From positions 1-64,000 of the forward strand of contig DATBHR010000043.1 of assembly GCA_036557365.1 (NCBI GenBank): a stretch of 64,000 nucleotides of DNA. The letters are read 5' to 3'. Below are positions 1 through 9,345 of the stretch, in pieces; position 1 is the first letter of the stretch; every line of letters starts with the position of its first letter. The translations under genes were made by a program, and so were the position numbers. This DNA is from DATKHR01 sp036557365. GTDB taxonomy: Bacteria > Acidobacteriota > Vicinamibacteria > Vicinamibacterales > CAVVIG01. Under the pieces are notes generated by a model. The model saw nothing but the letters and a program-made list of their open reading frames with translations. It had not been told where the DNA came from and did no database searches.

Positions 1-174
1 GGACCCGGACAGAACGTCACGTTCCCCGCGAGAGGCTTCACGCTTCATGGCGAACGCCGAAGCTTCGCCTTGCTGAGGGCGATCGAAGATCCGAACGCCC
101 AGGATCGTTTACGTGAACTCGTGCTCCGCGCGTATCTCGAACAGGAGCACACCGAAACGGCGAAGACAGCGTAG
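1..174 (+). CDS. C-terminal end of an unidentified protein (partial)
   Basis: Frame 1 is open from the first base to a TAG at 172-174 and gives the last 57 residues of a protein that starts outside the window. The fragment is charged and helical-looking (LLRAIEDPNAQDRLRELV, then YLEQEHTETAKTA). I recognise no family. It lies just upstream of an excisionase-like HTH and an integrase on the same strand, so it may belong to the same mobile element. The open frame is short enough that a chance frame cannot be excluded. Confidence 0.4.
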   Translation, partial: GPGQNVTFPARGFTLHGERRSFALLRAIEDPNAQDRLRELVLRAYLEQEHTETAKTA

Positions 175-269
175 TCCCGATCGGCCGGGCGTCGCCACAC
201 GGTGGCGTCCGGCCGTCACAGGAGGAGATCATGTCGCACGCTAGTGTCGTAGAACCGGCCAGGTGAATT

Positions 270-872
270 ATGGGTACGATGGGCACTTCACAACTCCAGA
301 TCGAGCCTCGTTGGCTCGATGTCGACGCCGCCGCTCAATACGTGTGCTCGACGGCGGCTGCGGTTTACCACCTCGTCGAGCGTGGGCAGCTGCGGTTCAT
401 TCGCCGAGGGCGTCGCATCTGGCTGGACCGCGAAGACATCGACCGCTGGATGCTCCAGGGAAAGCAGGGTAGGAACAATGGCAGTGCACCCAAATCTTCG
501 TCTCCGCGGGAACATTTGGACGTTCGAGAAGAAGGTGAAGGGCAGGCGCTACCGGATCTCGACGGGATTTTCCAAGGACAATCGCGAGGCAGCCAATCGC
601 CGCGCCGTCGAAATCGAGAACGACATCCTGTCCTCGAAGTACGGATGGAAGAACCTCACGACGGTCAAGCAATGGTTACTGACGTACCTCCGCACGTACA
701 CACCGAGGAAGGCGCACGGAACGCAGCGACGCGACAAGGCCGCGATTCTCGCGCTCATCGCAGAACTGGGCGACAAGGCGATCGCCGAGGTGACCAAGTC
801 GATGTGCCAAGCGTGGGCGAACAAGCGCCGCACGCAGCTGCGCTCGAAAACCTACGTCAAGAAGAGCGGTGA
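270..872 (+). CDS. Excisionase/HTH_17-like DNA-binding protein, aberrant 3' end
   Basis: Residues about 13-63 match the short MerR-like HTH_17/excisionase fold: WLDVDAAAQYV, then AAVYHLVERGQLRFIRRGRR, then LDREDIDRWM. Such proteins usually end right after this domain and regulate excision or expression of the adjacent integrase. Here the frame does not stop. It runs on for about 395 bases over the integrase gene with a tail that has no domain character. A TAG at 470-472 lies in a neighbouring frame, exactly where the natural end would be expected, so a small indel near 450-470 probably displaced the stop. Only about 270-475 is likely to be functional. Alternative: an HTH-integrase fusion broken by a frameshift. 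Confidence 0.55.
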   Translation: MGTMGTSQLQIEPRWLDVDAAAQYVCSTAAAVYHLVERGQLRFIRRGRRIWLDREDIDRWMLQGKQGRNNGSAPKSSSPREHLDVREEGEGQALPDLDGIFQGQSRGSQSPRRRNRERHPVLEVRMEEPHDGQAMVTDVPPHVHTEEGARNAATRQGRDSRAHRRTGRQGDRRGDQVDVPSVGEQAPHAAALENLRQEER

Positions 873-1581
873 AAAGCGCACGGTTTCGCTGCCGCCGGTC
901 GCTGAGGGAACGGTCACGCGTGATATCGCGACGCATCAAGCGATTTGGCAGCAGGCAATCGAAGAGGGAATTCTCACGTCGAATCCATGGCGTAACATCG
1001 ACCGAGAGGCCTACGAATCACGCGACCGTGTGCTCTCGCTCGACGAGGAGGCACGGCTCAAGGCTGCAATCAGCCTGAAGATGGCACGATTCGTCGACTT
1101 TACTCTCGGAACGGGCGGTCGTCTCGAAGAGGTGCGGACAGCGCAAGTGGACCTGGCGGCCAGCACAGTCCGCTTCCACGGCAAGTTCGACAAGGTCAGA
1201 ACGGTCCCGTTGCTCACGCCCGAGTCGATCGCAGCGGCAAAAGTTCAGATCGAAACCGAGGGCAAGCTGTGGACGATGAATCCGCAGCATTTCCGCGACG
1301 TCCTGGCGCGAGCGGCGAAGCGGCTCGGCATCCCTCACCTCTCGCCTCACACGCTTCGCCACACCTTCGCGACGCGATTCCTCCAGGCGGGCGGCGACAT
1401 CTACGTCCTCAGTAAACTGCTCGGCCACTCGTCGGTATCGATCACCGAACGGCACTACGCCCACGTCGTCGATGCGGATATCATCGCGAGAGCGCGCCAG
1501 ATTCGCCTGCCCTCGCCGGAACGCGCCGCGGATCGTGCCACGCAAAGTGCCACACCGGCGCGGCGGCGGAGGGCGTCATGA
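478..1581 (+). CDS. Tyrosine recombinase/integrase
   Basis: A 367-residue phage-type integrase. An N-terminal arm/SAM-like core-binding half (about 1-170) is followed by the catalytic domain. Visible catalytic residues are R215 (GGRLEEV), H291 and R294 (HTLRH), H317 (LLGHSS) and the nucleophile Y327 (ERHYAHV). I chose the ATG at 478 because the family-like N-terminus begins there and the HTH domain ends there; the frame is open further upstream without domain content. The gene points at the tRNA-Pro gene, whose 5' end is 36 bp past the stop, which is the classic integrase/att geometry. However, the duplicated tRNA 3' half lies on the other side, so this integrase is outside the island that the repeats define. 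Confidence 0.92.
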   Translation: MAVHPNLRLRGNIWTFEKKVKGRRYRISTGFSKDNREAANRRAVEIENDILSSKYGWKNLTTVKQWLLTYLRTYTPRKAHGTQRRDKAAILALIAELGDKAIAEVTKSMCQAWANKRRTQLRSKTYVKKSGEKRTVSLPPVAEGTVTRDIATHQAIWQQAIEEGILTSNPWRNIDREAYESRDRVLSLDEEARLKAAISLKMARFVDFTLGTGGRLEEVRTAQVDLAASTVRFHGKFDKVRTVPLLTPESIAAAKVQIETEGKLWTMNPQHFRDVLARAAKRLGIPHLSPHTLRHTFATRFLQAGGDIYVLSKLLGHSSVSITERHYAHVVDADIIARARQIRLPSPERAADRATQSATPARRRRAS

Positions 1582-1616
1582 CGTTCGGCGCGTTTTTCAG
1601 AGTATTCTTGACGAGT

Positions 1617-1693
1617 CGGGGCGTAGCGCAGCCTGGTAGCGCACCTGCCTTGGGCGCAGGGGGTCGCTGGTTCGAATCCAGTCGCCCCGACCA
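1617..1693 (+). tRNA. tRNA-Pro (anticodon TGG)
   Basis: A complete cloverleaf can be folded by eye. The acceptor stem CGGGGCG (1617-1623) pairs with CGCCCCG (1683-1689). The D arm has GCGC stems around AGCCTGGTA. The anticodon stem CCTGC/GCAGG encloses loop CTTGGGC (anticodon TGG, reading CCA). The T arm contains GGTTCGAATCC, and CCA is encoded at 1691-1693. Its 3' part is duplicated at 5933-5980. Confidence 0.95.
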
Positions 1694-1696
1694 CTT
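1649..1696 (+). repeat. Direct repeat copy 1, putative att core
   Basis: These 48 bases, from the anticodon loop to 3 nt past the tRNA CCA end, recur exactly at 5933-5980. The intact tRNA carries this copy. Sequence 5' of 1649 does not match the second copy, so crossover would have occurred in or after the anticodon loop, a known sublocation for tyrosine integrases. Confidence 0.85.
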
Positions 1697-1984
1697 TCCA
1701 AGGGTATTTTCGGGGTTCCAGCGGGGTTCCACCGTTTGCGCGCTGTCGGGCATCACCCTGCCCCCTTCCAATTCACCGACCACTCACACGGTCGGTTCCA
1801 AAGTTGAGGCGACCGGCCGGCACGCTCCGACCCTAATGCAGTCACTGCTCGGAGATCGGCCTGACGCACTCAACCAACTTCCCCGACACTGCCAGCCGAA
1901 CTGGGACGTAAACTGGGTTTGAACGCAGAGATGTAGAGGGCAGATCGGGCGGCTTCTCGTTGCTGAGCAGACGACATCAACCTC
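1697..1984 (+). other. Non-coding stretch between tRNA-Pro and the helicase gene
   Basis: I see no credible gene here. It contains one perfect 7-bp inverted repeat (listed separately) and presumably the promoter of the downstream gene, but I cannot identify -35/-10 boxes with confidence. Open frames across it are short and lack domain features. Confidence 0.5.
1775..1796 (+). terminator. Hairpin ACCGACC-N8-GGTCGGT
   Basis: Perfect 7-bp inverted repeat with an 8-nt loop, about 80 nt past the tRNA. No T-run follows, so it could be a weak terminator, a processing hairpin or a recombinase/regulator site. Confidence 0.35.
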
Positions 1985-4837
1985 ATGGACCTGATCTCGG
2001 AACCTGTGGATCAGAGATCCTCGCCGGAAGCGAAGATCGCCTTGTTCCGGTCACTCTTCCGAGGTCGCGAAGACGTGTACCCGCGACGATTCGAGAGCCG
2101 CAAAACAGGGAGGTCTGGGTACGCACCCGCATGTGCCAACGAGTGGGTCCGAGGCGTGTGCGAGAAGCCGCGCATCAAATGCGCTGAATGTCCAAACCGT
2201 CGGTTCCTTCCCGTCACGGACGACGTCATTCGTTGGCATCTGTCAGGTTCCGACGCCGAGGGACAGCCCTTCGTCGCTGGCGTCTATCCGTTGCTCCAGG
2301 ACGAGACTTGCTTTTTCCTTGCCGTCGATTTCGACAAGGCCGGCTGGCGGGAAGATGCTGCGGCGTTTCTCGAAACCTGTCACCACCTCAATCTCGCGGC
2401 CGCGCTCGAACGGTCACGCTCTGGGCGAGGCGCGCATGTCTGGTTTTTCTTCGACGAGGCCATTCCGGCCGCGCTTGCTCGACGACTCGGATCACATGTT
2501 CTCACCGAGACAATGGAAGGACGTCCCGACGTCGGTCTCGATTCGTACGACCGACTGTTTCCGAATCAAGACACGATGCCCCACGGAGGATTTGGGAATC
2601 TCATTGCTCTGCCGCTCCAAAGGGCGGTTCGCAAACAGAGCAACACAGTCTTCCTAGATAACACCTTCATTCCATGGCCTGACCAGTGGGCCTTTCTCGC
2701 GAGCGTTCGCAAGATCGCCAGATCGCAGGTCGAACAGATTGTCGAGGATGCTGAACGACGAGGCCGCATTCTCGGCGTCCGGTTGCCACCACAGGACGAT
2801 CAAGGAGCAGAGCCTTGGACCGCCCCTCCGTCACGTCGACGAGAGGACCCGATCGTCGGTGACTTGCCAACATCGATGGAACTTGTTCTTGGCAATCAGA
2901 TCTACATCCCCAAGCAAGAGCTGCACCCTGGGCTTCGAAACCGACTGCTTCGGCTCGCTGCGTTCCAGAACCCCGAGTTCTACAAAGCGCAGGCGATGCG
3001 GCTTTCGACGTACAGCAAGCCGCGCGTCGTCGCGTGCGCCGAGGATCTTCCGCGGCACATTGGACTGCCGCGCGGCTGCCTCGATGACGTTCGCAAGACG
3101 CTCACCGGCCTCGGCATTCGAATGGCCGTTCGCGACGAACGCCACGATGGCAGTCGTGTGGAAGTGAAGTTTCAAGGTGAGCTTCGACGGGAGCAGAAGG
3201 CCGCAGCGGACGCCATGCTGCGACATGAGACCGGCGTTCTGGCGGCCACTACTGCATTTGGAAAGACTGTCGTCGCCGCGTGGCTCATTGCTCAACGCGG
3301 AGCGAACACGCTCGTGCTCGTTCATCGACGCCAATTGCTCGATCAATGGGTCGAGCGGCTATCGACGTTTCTCGATATTCCCGTCAAATCGATCGGTCTA
3401 ATCGGAGGCGGCAAGAGTCGACCGACTGGAAAGATTGACGTCGGCATTATTCAGAGCCTCGTTCGAAAGGGCGTCGTCGATGACCGAGTCGCCGACTACG
3501 GCCATGTAATCATCGACGAGTGCCACCACCTGTCGGCCCACAGTTTCGAACAGGTCGCACGCCAAGCTAAAGCACGATTCGTCGTCGGCTTGTCGGCGAC
3601 CGTCGCACGCAAGGACGGTCACCATCCAATCATCTTCATGCAATGCGGCCCGGTTCGACATCAGGTAAACGCGCGCGCACAAGCCGCTTCTCGGCCGTTC
3701 GAACACTTCGTCCTGGTTCAGCCGACAGCCTTCCAACCGACGAGGAGCCCTGATCCGGACAAGCGCGTCGAATTTCAGACGCTCTATCAGGATCTGGTCG
3801 ACGACCAGACGCGCACTCGGCGAATCTGCGACGACGTTCTCGACTCCGTTCGGAATGGGCGCTCGCCATTGATTCTGACAGAGCGAAATGAGCACCTCGA
3901 CCGATTCGAACACGAGCTCGCGTCGCGGGTTGAGCACGTTGTCGTCTTGCGCGCCGGCATGGGCAAGAAGCAGCGGCGGGCGGTGAATGAGCGTCTCGCC
4001 AATATCCCGAGCCACGAAGGGCGAATTATCCTCGCGACTGGCAAGTACGTTGGTGAGGGATTCGATGATCCGCGTCTGGACACGTTGTTTCTGACGCTTC
4101 CTGTGTCATGGCGAGGAACGGTCGCGCAGTACGCTGGCCGACTGCACCGTCTCTACGATGGCAAACGCGAAGTGCGCATCTTCGACTACGCCGATCTCAA
4201 CGTGCCGATGCTGGCGCGAATGTTTGACCGGCGATGTCGTGGCTATGAGGTCATCGGCTACACGATCCTCCTTCCGGCCAGCGCCATTCCGGGTTGGCCT
4301 GCCGATGTCGTTCTTCCCTCCGATCCCGTCTGGAAGCGCGATTACTCCGGTAGCGTGCGAAGGCTCATCAGGGACGGCGTCGACACGCCGTTAGCAAGTC
4401 TGTTCGTGCATGCCTCTCGCGCGATGCCGGAAGACGCCGAGGGTGCAGAGCGGGCAAGAAGCGCAACCGAGGCGTTTCTCTATCGGAGGCTGGACACACT
4501 GAACGAGACCAATGGACGGTTCCGTCTCAACGCGACGCTGCCGATCCCATTCGACGGCTTCGGAACCCTTGAAGTCGATCTGCTGTGCGCCGACGCGCGC
4601 ATAGCCATCGAACTCGATGGCGGACAGCACCTGGCGGATCCGGTCGCGTACCGTCGCGATCGACGGAAGGACCAGTTGCTGCAAGAAAACGGCTACTTCG
4701 TGATGCGCTTTCTTGCTGAGGACATAGGCAAGGAACTGGATGCCGTGCTCGATGCGATTGTGCGGGTGCTCGCTCGGCACCGCCACTCAACTTCGAAGGC
4801 CGAGCCTCTCAAATTCGTCAAGCGAGGCGGCGAATGA
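1985..4837 (+). CDS. TOTE-type primase-SF2 helicase-DUF559-like nuclease fusion
   Basis: A 950-residue three-part protein. Residues about 10-270 match the archaeo-eukaryotic primase-like domain of TOTE conflict systems: a Cys cluster (ACANEW, then VCEKPRIKCAECPNR), the AEP acidic motif LAVDFD (about 113-118), SGRGAHVW (H near 151) and LIALPLQ (about 206-212). Residues about 395-770 are an SF2 helicase: Walker A TAFGKT (423-428), DECHH (511-515), SAT (about 537) and QYAGRLHR (about 715). The C-terminus (about 820-935) has a DUF559/Vsr-like nuclease pattern: EVDLLCADARIAIELDGGQH, then a basic D/R stretch and NGYFVMRF. Family knowledge suggests an NTP-dependent anti-invader role; the target is unknown. 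It is the main cargo of the tRNA-bounded island. A 950-residue fusion appears to occur elsewhere in this family, so the architecture may not be unique. Confidence 0.88.
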   Translation: MDLISEPVDQRSSPEAKIALFRSLFRGREDVYPRRFESRKTGRSGYAPACANEWVRGVCEKPRIKCAECPNRRFLPVTDDVIRWHLSGSDAEGQPFVAGVYPLLQDETCFFLAVDFDKAGWREDAAAFLETCHHLNLAAALERSRSGRGAHVWFFFDEAIPAALARRLGSHVLTETMEGRPDVGLDSYDRLFPNQDTMPHGGFGNLIALPLQRAVRKQSNTVFLDNTFIPWPDQWAFLASVRKIARSQVEQIVEDAERRGRILGVRLPPQDDQGAEPWTAPPSRRREDPIVGDLPTSMELVLGNQIYIPKQELHPGLRNRLLRLAAFQNPEFYKAQAMRLSTYSKPRVVACAEDLPRHIGLPRGCLDDVRKTLTGLGIRMAVRDERHDGSRVEVKFQGELRREQKAAADAMLRHETGVLAATTAFGKTVVAAWLIAQRGANTLVLVHRRQLLDQWVERLSTFLDIPVKSIGLIGGGKSRPTGKIDVGIIQSLVRKGVVDDRVADYGHVIIDECHHLSAHSFEQVARQAKARFVVGLSATVARKDGHHPIIFMQCGPVRHQVNARAQAASRPFEHFVLVQPTAFQPTRSPDPDKRVEFQTLYQDLVDDQTRTRRICDDVLDSVRNGRSPLILTERNEHLDRFEHELASRVEHVVVLRAGMGKKQRRAVNERLANIPSHEGRIILATGKYVGEGFDDPRLDTLFLTLPVSWRGTVAQYAGRLHRLYDGKREVRIFDYADLNVPMLARMFDRRCRGYEVIGYTILLPASAIPGWPADVVLPSDPVWKRDYSGSVRRLIRDGVDTPLASLFVHASRAMPEDAEGAERARSATEAFLYRRLDTLNETNGRFRLNATLPIPFDGFGTLEVDLLCADARIAIELDGGQHLADPVAYRRDRRKDQLLQENGYFVMRFLAEDIGKELDAVLDAIVRVLARHRHSTSKAEPLKFVKRGGE

Positions 4838-4843
4838 AATCGC

Positions 4844-4861
4844 CGACCGCCTGGGCGGTCG
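4844..4861 (+). terminator. Hairpin after the helicase gene
   Basis: CGACCGCC-TG-GGCGGTCG is a near-perfect palindrome 7 nt after the helicase stop codon. It has no clear T-run, so it is a possible weak terminator or mRNA-stabilising hairpin. Confidence 0.4.
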
Positions 4862-4950
4862 AGACCTGAAATCGTCGCTTGACGAACGCGGCAGGTCACG
4901 CCGGGGCGCTCTATTTCGACAGATCTCGGCCTCCGGGCTACACTGTCAAC

Positions 4951-5181
4951 ATGGAGTTCAAGAGGATCACGACCAATCCCCGCCAGATGGGGGGAGTTCC
5001 GTGCCTTCGCGGGCTTCGGATTCCAGTCGCGACTGTCATTGCCCTGATCGCTGAAGGGCAGACAACAGAGGGCATCCTCGCACTGTACCCAGACCTCGAG
5101 GCTGACGACGTCCGCGAGGCGTTGCTCTTTGCGGCCGAAGCCGTCCGCGAACGAGCACTGCCCCTCGCCGCCGGCGAATGA
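4951..5181 (+). CDS. DUF433 protein, putative antitoxin
   Basis: A 76-residue protein with the DUF433 pattern: ITTNPRQMGGVPCLRGLRIPV (residues about 6-26), then a helix-turn-helix-like segment (VIALIAEGQTTEGILALYP) and DLEADDVREAL. DUF433 proteins have an HTH-type fold and are usually encoded just before DUF5615 PIN-like proteins, as here, so an antitoxin/autoregulator role is inferred. I prefer the ATG at 4951 to the upstream in-frame starts because the conserved family begins there. Its end overlaps the next start by 4 bp (ATGA), indicating translational coupling. Confidence 0.85.
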   Translation: MEFKRITTNPRQMGGVPCLRGLRIPVATVIALIAEGQTTEGILALYPDLEADDVREALLFAAEAVRERALPLAAGE

Positions 5182-5561
5182 AGTTCCTGATCGACAACGC
5201 TCTTTTGCCAGCGCTCGCTGCTCTCCTGCAACAGTCAGGTCATGATGCCATCCACGTTCGGTCAATAGGATTGCAGCACGCAGACGACGATGTGATCTTC
5301 GATCGTGCTGCCGTCGAGAGTCGAATTCTCGTGACGGCGGATGCTGATTTCGGAACGCTGCTCGCGGTGCGTTCGTCGCGACAACCGTCTGTCATTCAAT
5401 TTCGCGGCGAGGGCAGCCGGAAGCCGGACGTACTAGCGCGAACGCTGCTCGCAAACCTGCTCCAGCTGGTGGATTCCTTGGAAAGCGGCTGCATCGTGAC
5501 CTTCGAGCCAGCTCGGGTTCGAGTTCGCCTGCTTCCAATTCCGCGCGTAGGCGACGCGTAG
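5178..5561 (+). CDS. DUF5615 PIN-like protein, putative toxin
   Basis: A 127-residue DUF5615 (Mut7-C/PIN-like) protein. Conserved acidic positions expected for a PIN-type RNase site are visible: MKFLIDNAL at the N-terminus (D6) and VTADADFGTLL near the middle. The start overlaps the DUF433 gene by 4 bp, and the two form the common DUF433-DUF5615 pair. Family context suggests an RNase toxin neutralised by the upstream protein. Most such pairs have not been tested biochemically, so the toxin call is inference. Confidence 0.82.
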   Translation: MKFLIDNALLPALAALLQQSGHDAIHVRSIGLQHADDDVIFDRAAVESRILVTADADFGTLLAVRSSRQPSVIQFRGEGSRKPDVLARTLLANLLQLVDSLESGCIVTFEPARVRVRLLPIPRVGDA

Positions 5562-5932
5562 GTCAAGCTGAGGACTGTTCGATACGCTGCTCGGCTCTCA
5601 CTATGCCGCGGCGTCATCCCGAGATCCGCGTAGATCCTCATACCCTCCGGCCACATGACGAAGTCGTCGAGTGCCTCGATCGCCAGGCCAAGAAAAGAGG
5701 ACCTCCAGCCTCTTCGTGGCGCTGACCGACTAACCCGACCGCGCCGATGCGGGCTTCGAAACAGGGGCGCATCGAACGGTTACTGGCGCAAAAGGTCGGA
5801 ACCCAGCGAGGTTCCGTGGGGCTACGTTGTGGGCGCGATGTCCTGCGACTACACGCGTCAAATCGTTTGGGATCAGCAGCTTGAAACCAATCCTCCTTCG
5901 CAGAACATCGCAGGAAGTCGCGAGACCGCGCT
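5562..5932 (+). other. Right end of the island, no gene recognised
   Basis: No frame here shows domain content or a convincing start and ribosome-binding site. The stretch leads into the duplicated tRNA half at 5933 and may contain the right-arm integrase sites or degraded cargo. Confidence 0.45.
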
Positions 5933-5980
5933 CTTGGGCGCAGGGGGTCGCTGGTTCGAATCCAGTCGCCCCGACCACTT
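5933..5980 (+). repeat. Direct repeat copy 2, displaced tRNA-Pro 3' half
   Basis: An exact 48-base copy of 1649-1696, containing the anticodon loop 3' part, variable region, T arm, acceptor 3' strand, CCA and the next three bases. The tRNA 5' half is absent, so this is not a functional tRNA but a displaced attachment-site remnant. Confidence 0.88.
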
Positions 5981-6150
5981 CACTCTCCGTATATTCCGGT
6001 CACATGGGTGGCGGATTATTCCGAGCACATAGGTAACACTTTCGAGCCGAACGTATTCTCGATCGACTCCCCGCGGCCCACCTCGTCGTCGAAGCAATAG
6101 ACGTGCAGTAATAAAGGATGCGAAACCGGGAACGGCCGTAAGATGTGCGC

Positions 6151-6483
6151 ATGGGAATGTTTGACGGCCTGCTCGGCGGCATCGTCGGCGCAGGCATGGT
6201 GAGCGTGGTGAACGGCATCCTCGAAAAGCACGGCGGGCTGCAGGGTGTCGTCAGCGAGTTCGAGCGCAACGGCCTCGGCCCCACAGTTCAGTCGTGGGTC
6301 GGCACGGGCGCCAACCAGCCGATTTCACCGGACGATGTACATCGGGCCGTGGGACCGGACTTGCTGCAGCAGTTGGCCGACAAGTCGGGCATGTCGGTGC
6401 AGGAACTGACGCAGAAGCTCTCGCAAGTGCTGCCGCAGGCGGTCGATCGGATGACGCCTGGCGGCGCAATTCCGAAAGCCTGA
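6151..6483 (+). CDS. YidB-family (DUF937) protein
   Basis: A 110-residue protein typical in size for the YidB/DUF937 family: a Gly-rich start (MGMFDGLLGGIVGAGM), FERNGLGPTVQSWVGTGANQPIS in the middle and a helical C-terminus (VHRAVGPDLLQQLADKSGM). The biochemical function of the family is unknown. I chose the ATG at 6151 because the conserved family sequence starts there; a GTG two codons upstream (6145) is possible. It is the first chromosomal gene after the island. Confidence 0.85.
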   Translation: MGMFDGLLGGIVGAGMVSVVNGILEKHGGLQGVVSEFERNGLGPTVQSWVGTGANQPISPDDVHRAVGPDLLQQLADKSGMSVQELTQKLSQVLPQAVDRMTPGGAIPKA

Positions 6484-6554
6484 CCGGCCCGCGCCGCCGC
6501 GCGCGTGCGTGTGACAGAACCAAACTGATCCACAATTGGCGACCGGGAGATCCT

Positions 6555-8663
<2,109 letters not shown>

Positions 8664-8669
8664 TCGATA

Positions 8670-8698
8670 GCGCTCGCCGTCTCATCGGCGGCGAGCGC
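8670..8698 (+). terminator. Terminator-like hairpin after the S9 peptidase
   Basis: A 9-bp perfect stem, GCGCTCGCC/GGCGAGCGC, begins 6 nt past the stop. It is followed by the moderately T-rich ATCTCATTTCTT. Confidence 0.65.
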
Positions 8699-8762
8699 AT
8701 CTCATTTCTTCCGCCGGGCAGGTTCGGCCGGTGCCCTCATCATCGACTAGAATCGCGTCCGC

Positions 8763-9143
8763 ATGAAACGCACGTGGACGATCATCGGCGTACGCGACGT
8801 TCCCGCCAGCTTCAAATGGTATCAATCGCTGTTCGGACAGCTTGAAGCCGCTCCGGGCCACGAGTACTTCGGCCAGATCGTCGATGCCGATGGAACGGTT
8901 CTGCTCTGCCTTCACCGCTGGGGCTCGCACGAGCATCCGTCGTTGATGAACCCGGAGCAGGCGTCGCCAGGCAATGGTCTCCTGTTGTTCTTCCGCGTCG
9001 ACGACTACGACGCGGCGTTGACGCGGGCGCGCGCGCTCGTCGCCACGTTCGAGGAAGAGCCGCATGTGAACCCGAACACGCGGACGAGCGAGTTCTCACT
9101 TCGGGATCCGGACGGCTACTTCATCACGATCAGCGCGGCTTAG
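8763..9143 (+). CDS. VOC/glyoxalase-bleomycin resistance family protein
   Basis: A 126-residue single-unit VOC-fold protein. The two beta-alpha-beta-beta-beta modules are visible: IIGVRDVPASFKWYQSLFG at the start and LRDPDGYFITI at the end, the latter carrying the usual DPDG turn. The first conserved metal-ligand His position is not obvious, so substrate and metal dependence cannot be predicted. It stands alone between a terminator and the multicopper oxidase promoter region. Confidence 0.85.
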   Translation: MKRTWTIIGVRDVPASFKWYQSLFGQLEAAPGHEYFGQIVDADGTVLLCLHRWGSHEHPSLMNPEQASPGNGLLLFFRVDDYDAALTRARALVATFEEEPHVNPNTRTSEFSLRDPDGYFITISAA

Positions 9144-9196
9144 CGCGTGTGAGCCAAAGAATTCGTCGACTAGTGTCGAGCTCTGCGCTGCTGACG

Positions 9197-9226
9197 TTGA
9201 CTCTGCTCACCGAGCAGGTGTAGTTT
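9197..9226 (+). promoter_or_regulatory. Promoter with a dyad in the spacer, upstream of the multicopper oxidase
   Basis: TTGACT (9197-9202) and TAGTTT (9221-9226) are separated by 18 bp. Between them lies a perfect dyad, CTGCTC-ACC-GAGCAG (9203-9217). Long spacers with internal dyads are typical of MerR-family activation, for example copper regulators. The regulator itself is not next door, so the metal link is inference. Confidence 0.4.
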
Positions 9227-9345
9227 CCGCCACCTCCCCAGCATCGCGACCGCGACGTACACCGGCAGTGCGCAGTGGTCTCTCGCAGACCTTGCAGCCT
9301 CCCCAGCTGCCCCTCACTCAACCCGGATCGTCGAAAGGAGTCGCC

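Larger units (their letters stand above)
1649..5980 (+). mobile_element. tRNA-Pro integrated island bounded by 48-bp repeats
   Basis: The segment between the two tRNA-half repeats is about 4.3 kb. It carries a primase-helicase-nuclease gene, a DUF433/DUF5615 pair and flanking non-coding DNA. This organisation is that of a small defence or satellite island integrated at a tRNA 3' end. It contains no recognisable integrase, so it is either mobilised in trans, a remnant, or half of a tandem array with the integrase element to its left. By eye its coding sequence looks somewhat less G+C-rich than the flanking genes; I have not measured this. Confidence 0.7.

Noticed and set aside
319..477. Longer N-terminus for the integrase starting at 319
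   Set aside because: This region encodes the HTH domain in a different frame, and the integrase-frame translation has no integrase similarity before the Met at 478.
1455..1783. Minus-strand reading frames over the tRNA with peptides such as GATGFEPATPCAQ and SGRLDSNQRPPAPK
   Set aside because: They are antisense translations of tRNA-Pro, a well-known false protein family in databases. They recur at 5730-6097 only because the tRNA 3' half is duplicated there.
5933..5980. A second tRNA gene
   Set aside because: Only the 3' half is present; there is no acceptor 5' strand, D arm or 5' anticodon stem.
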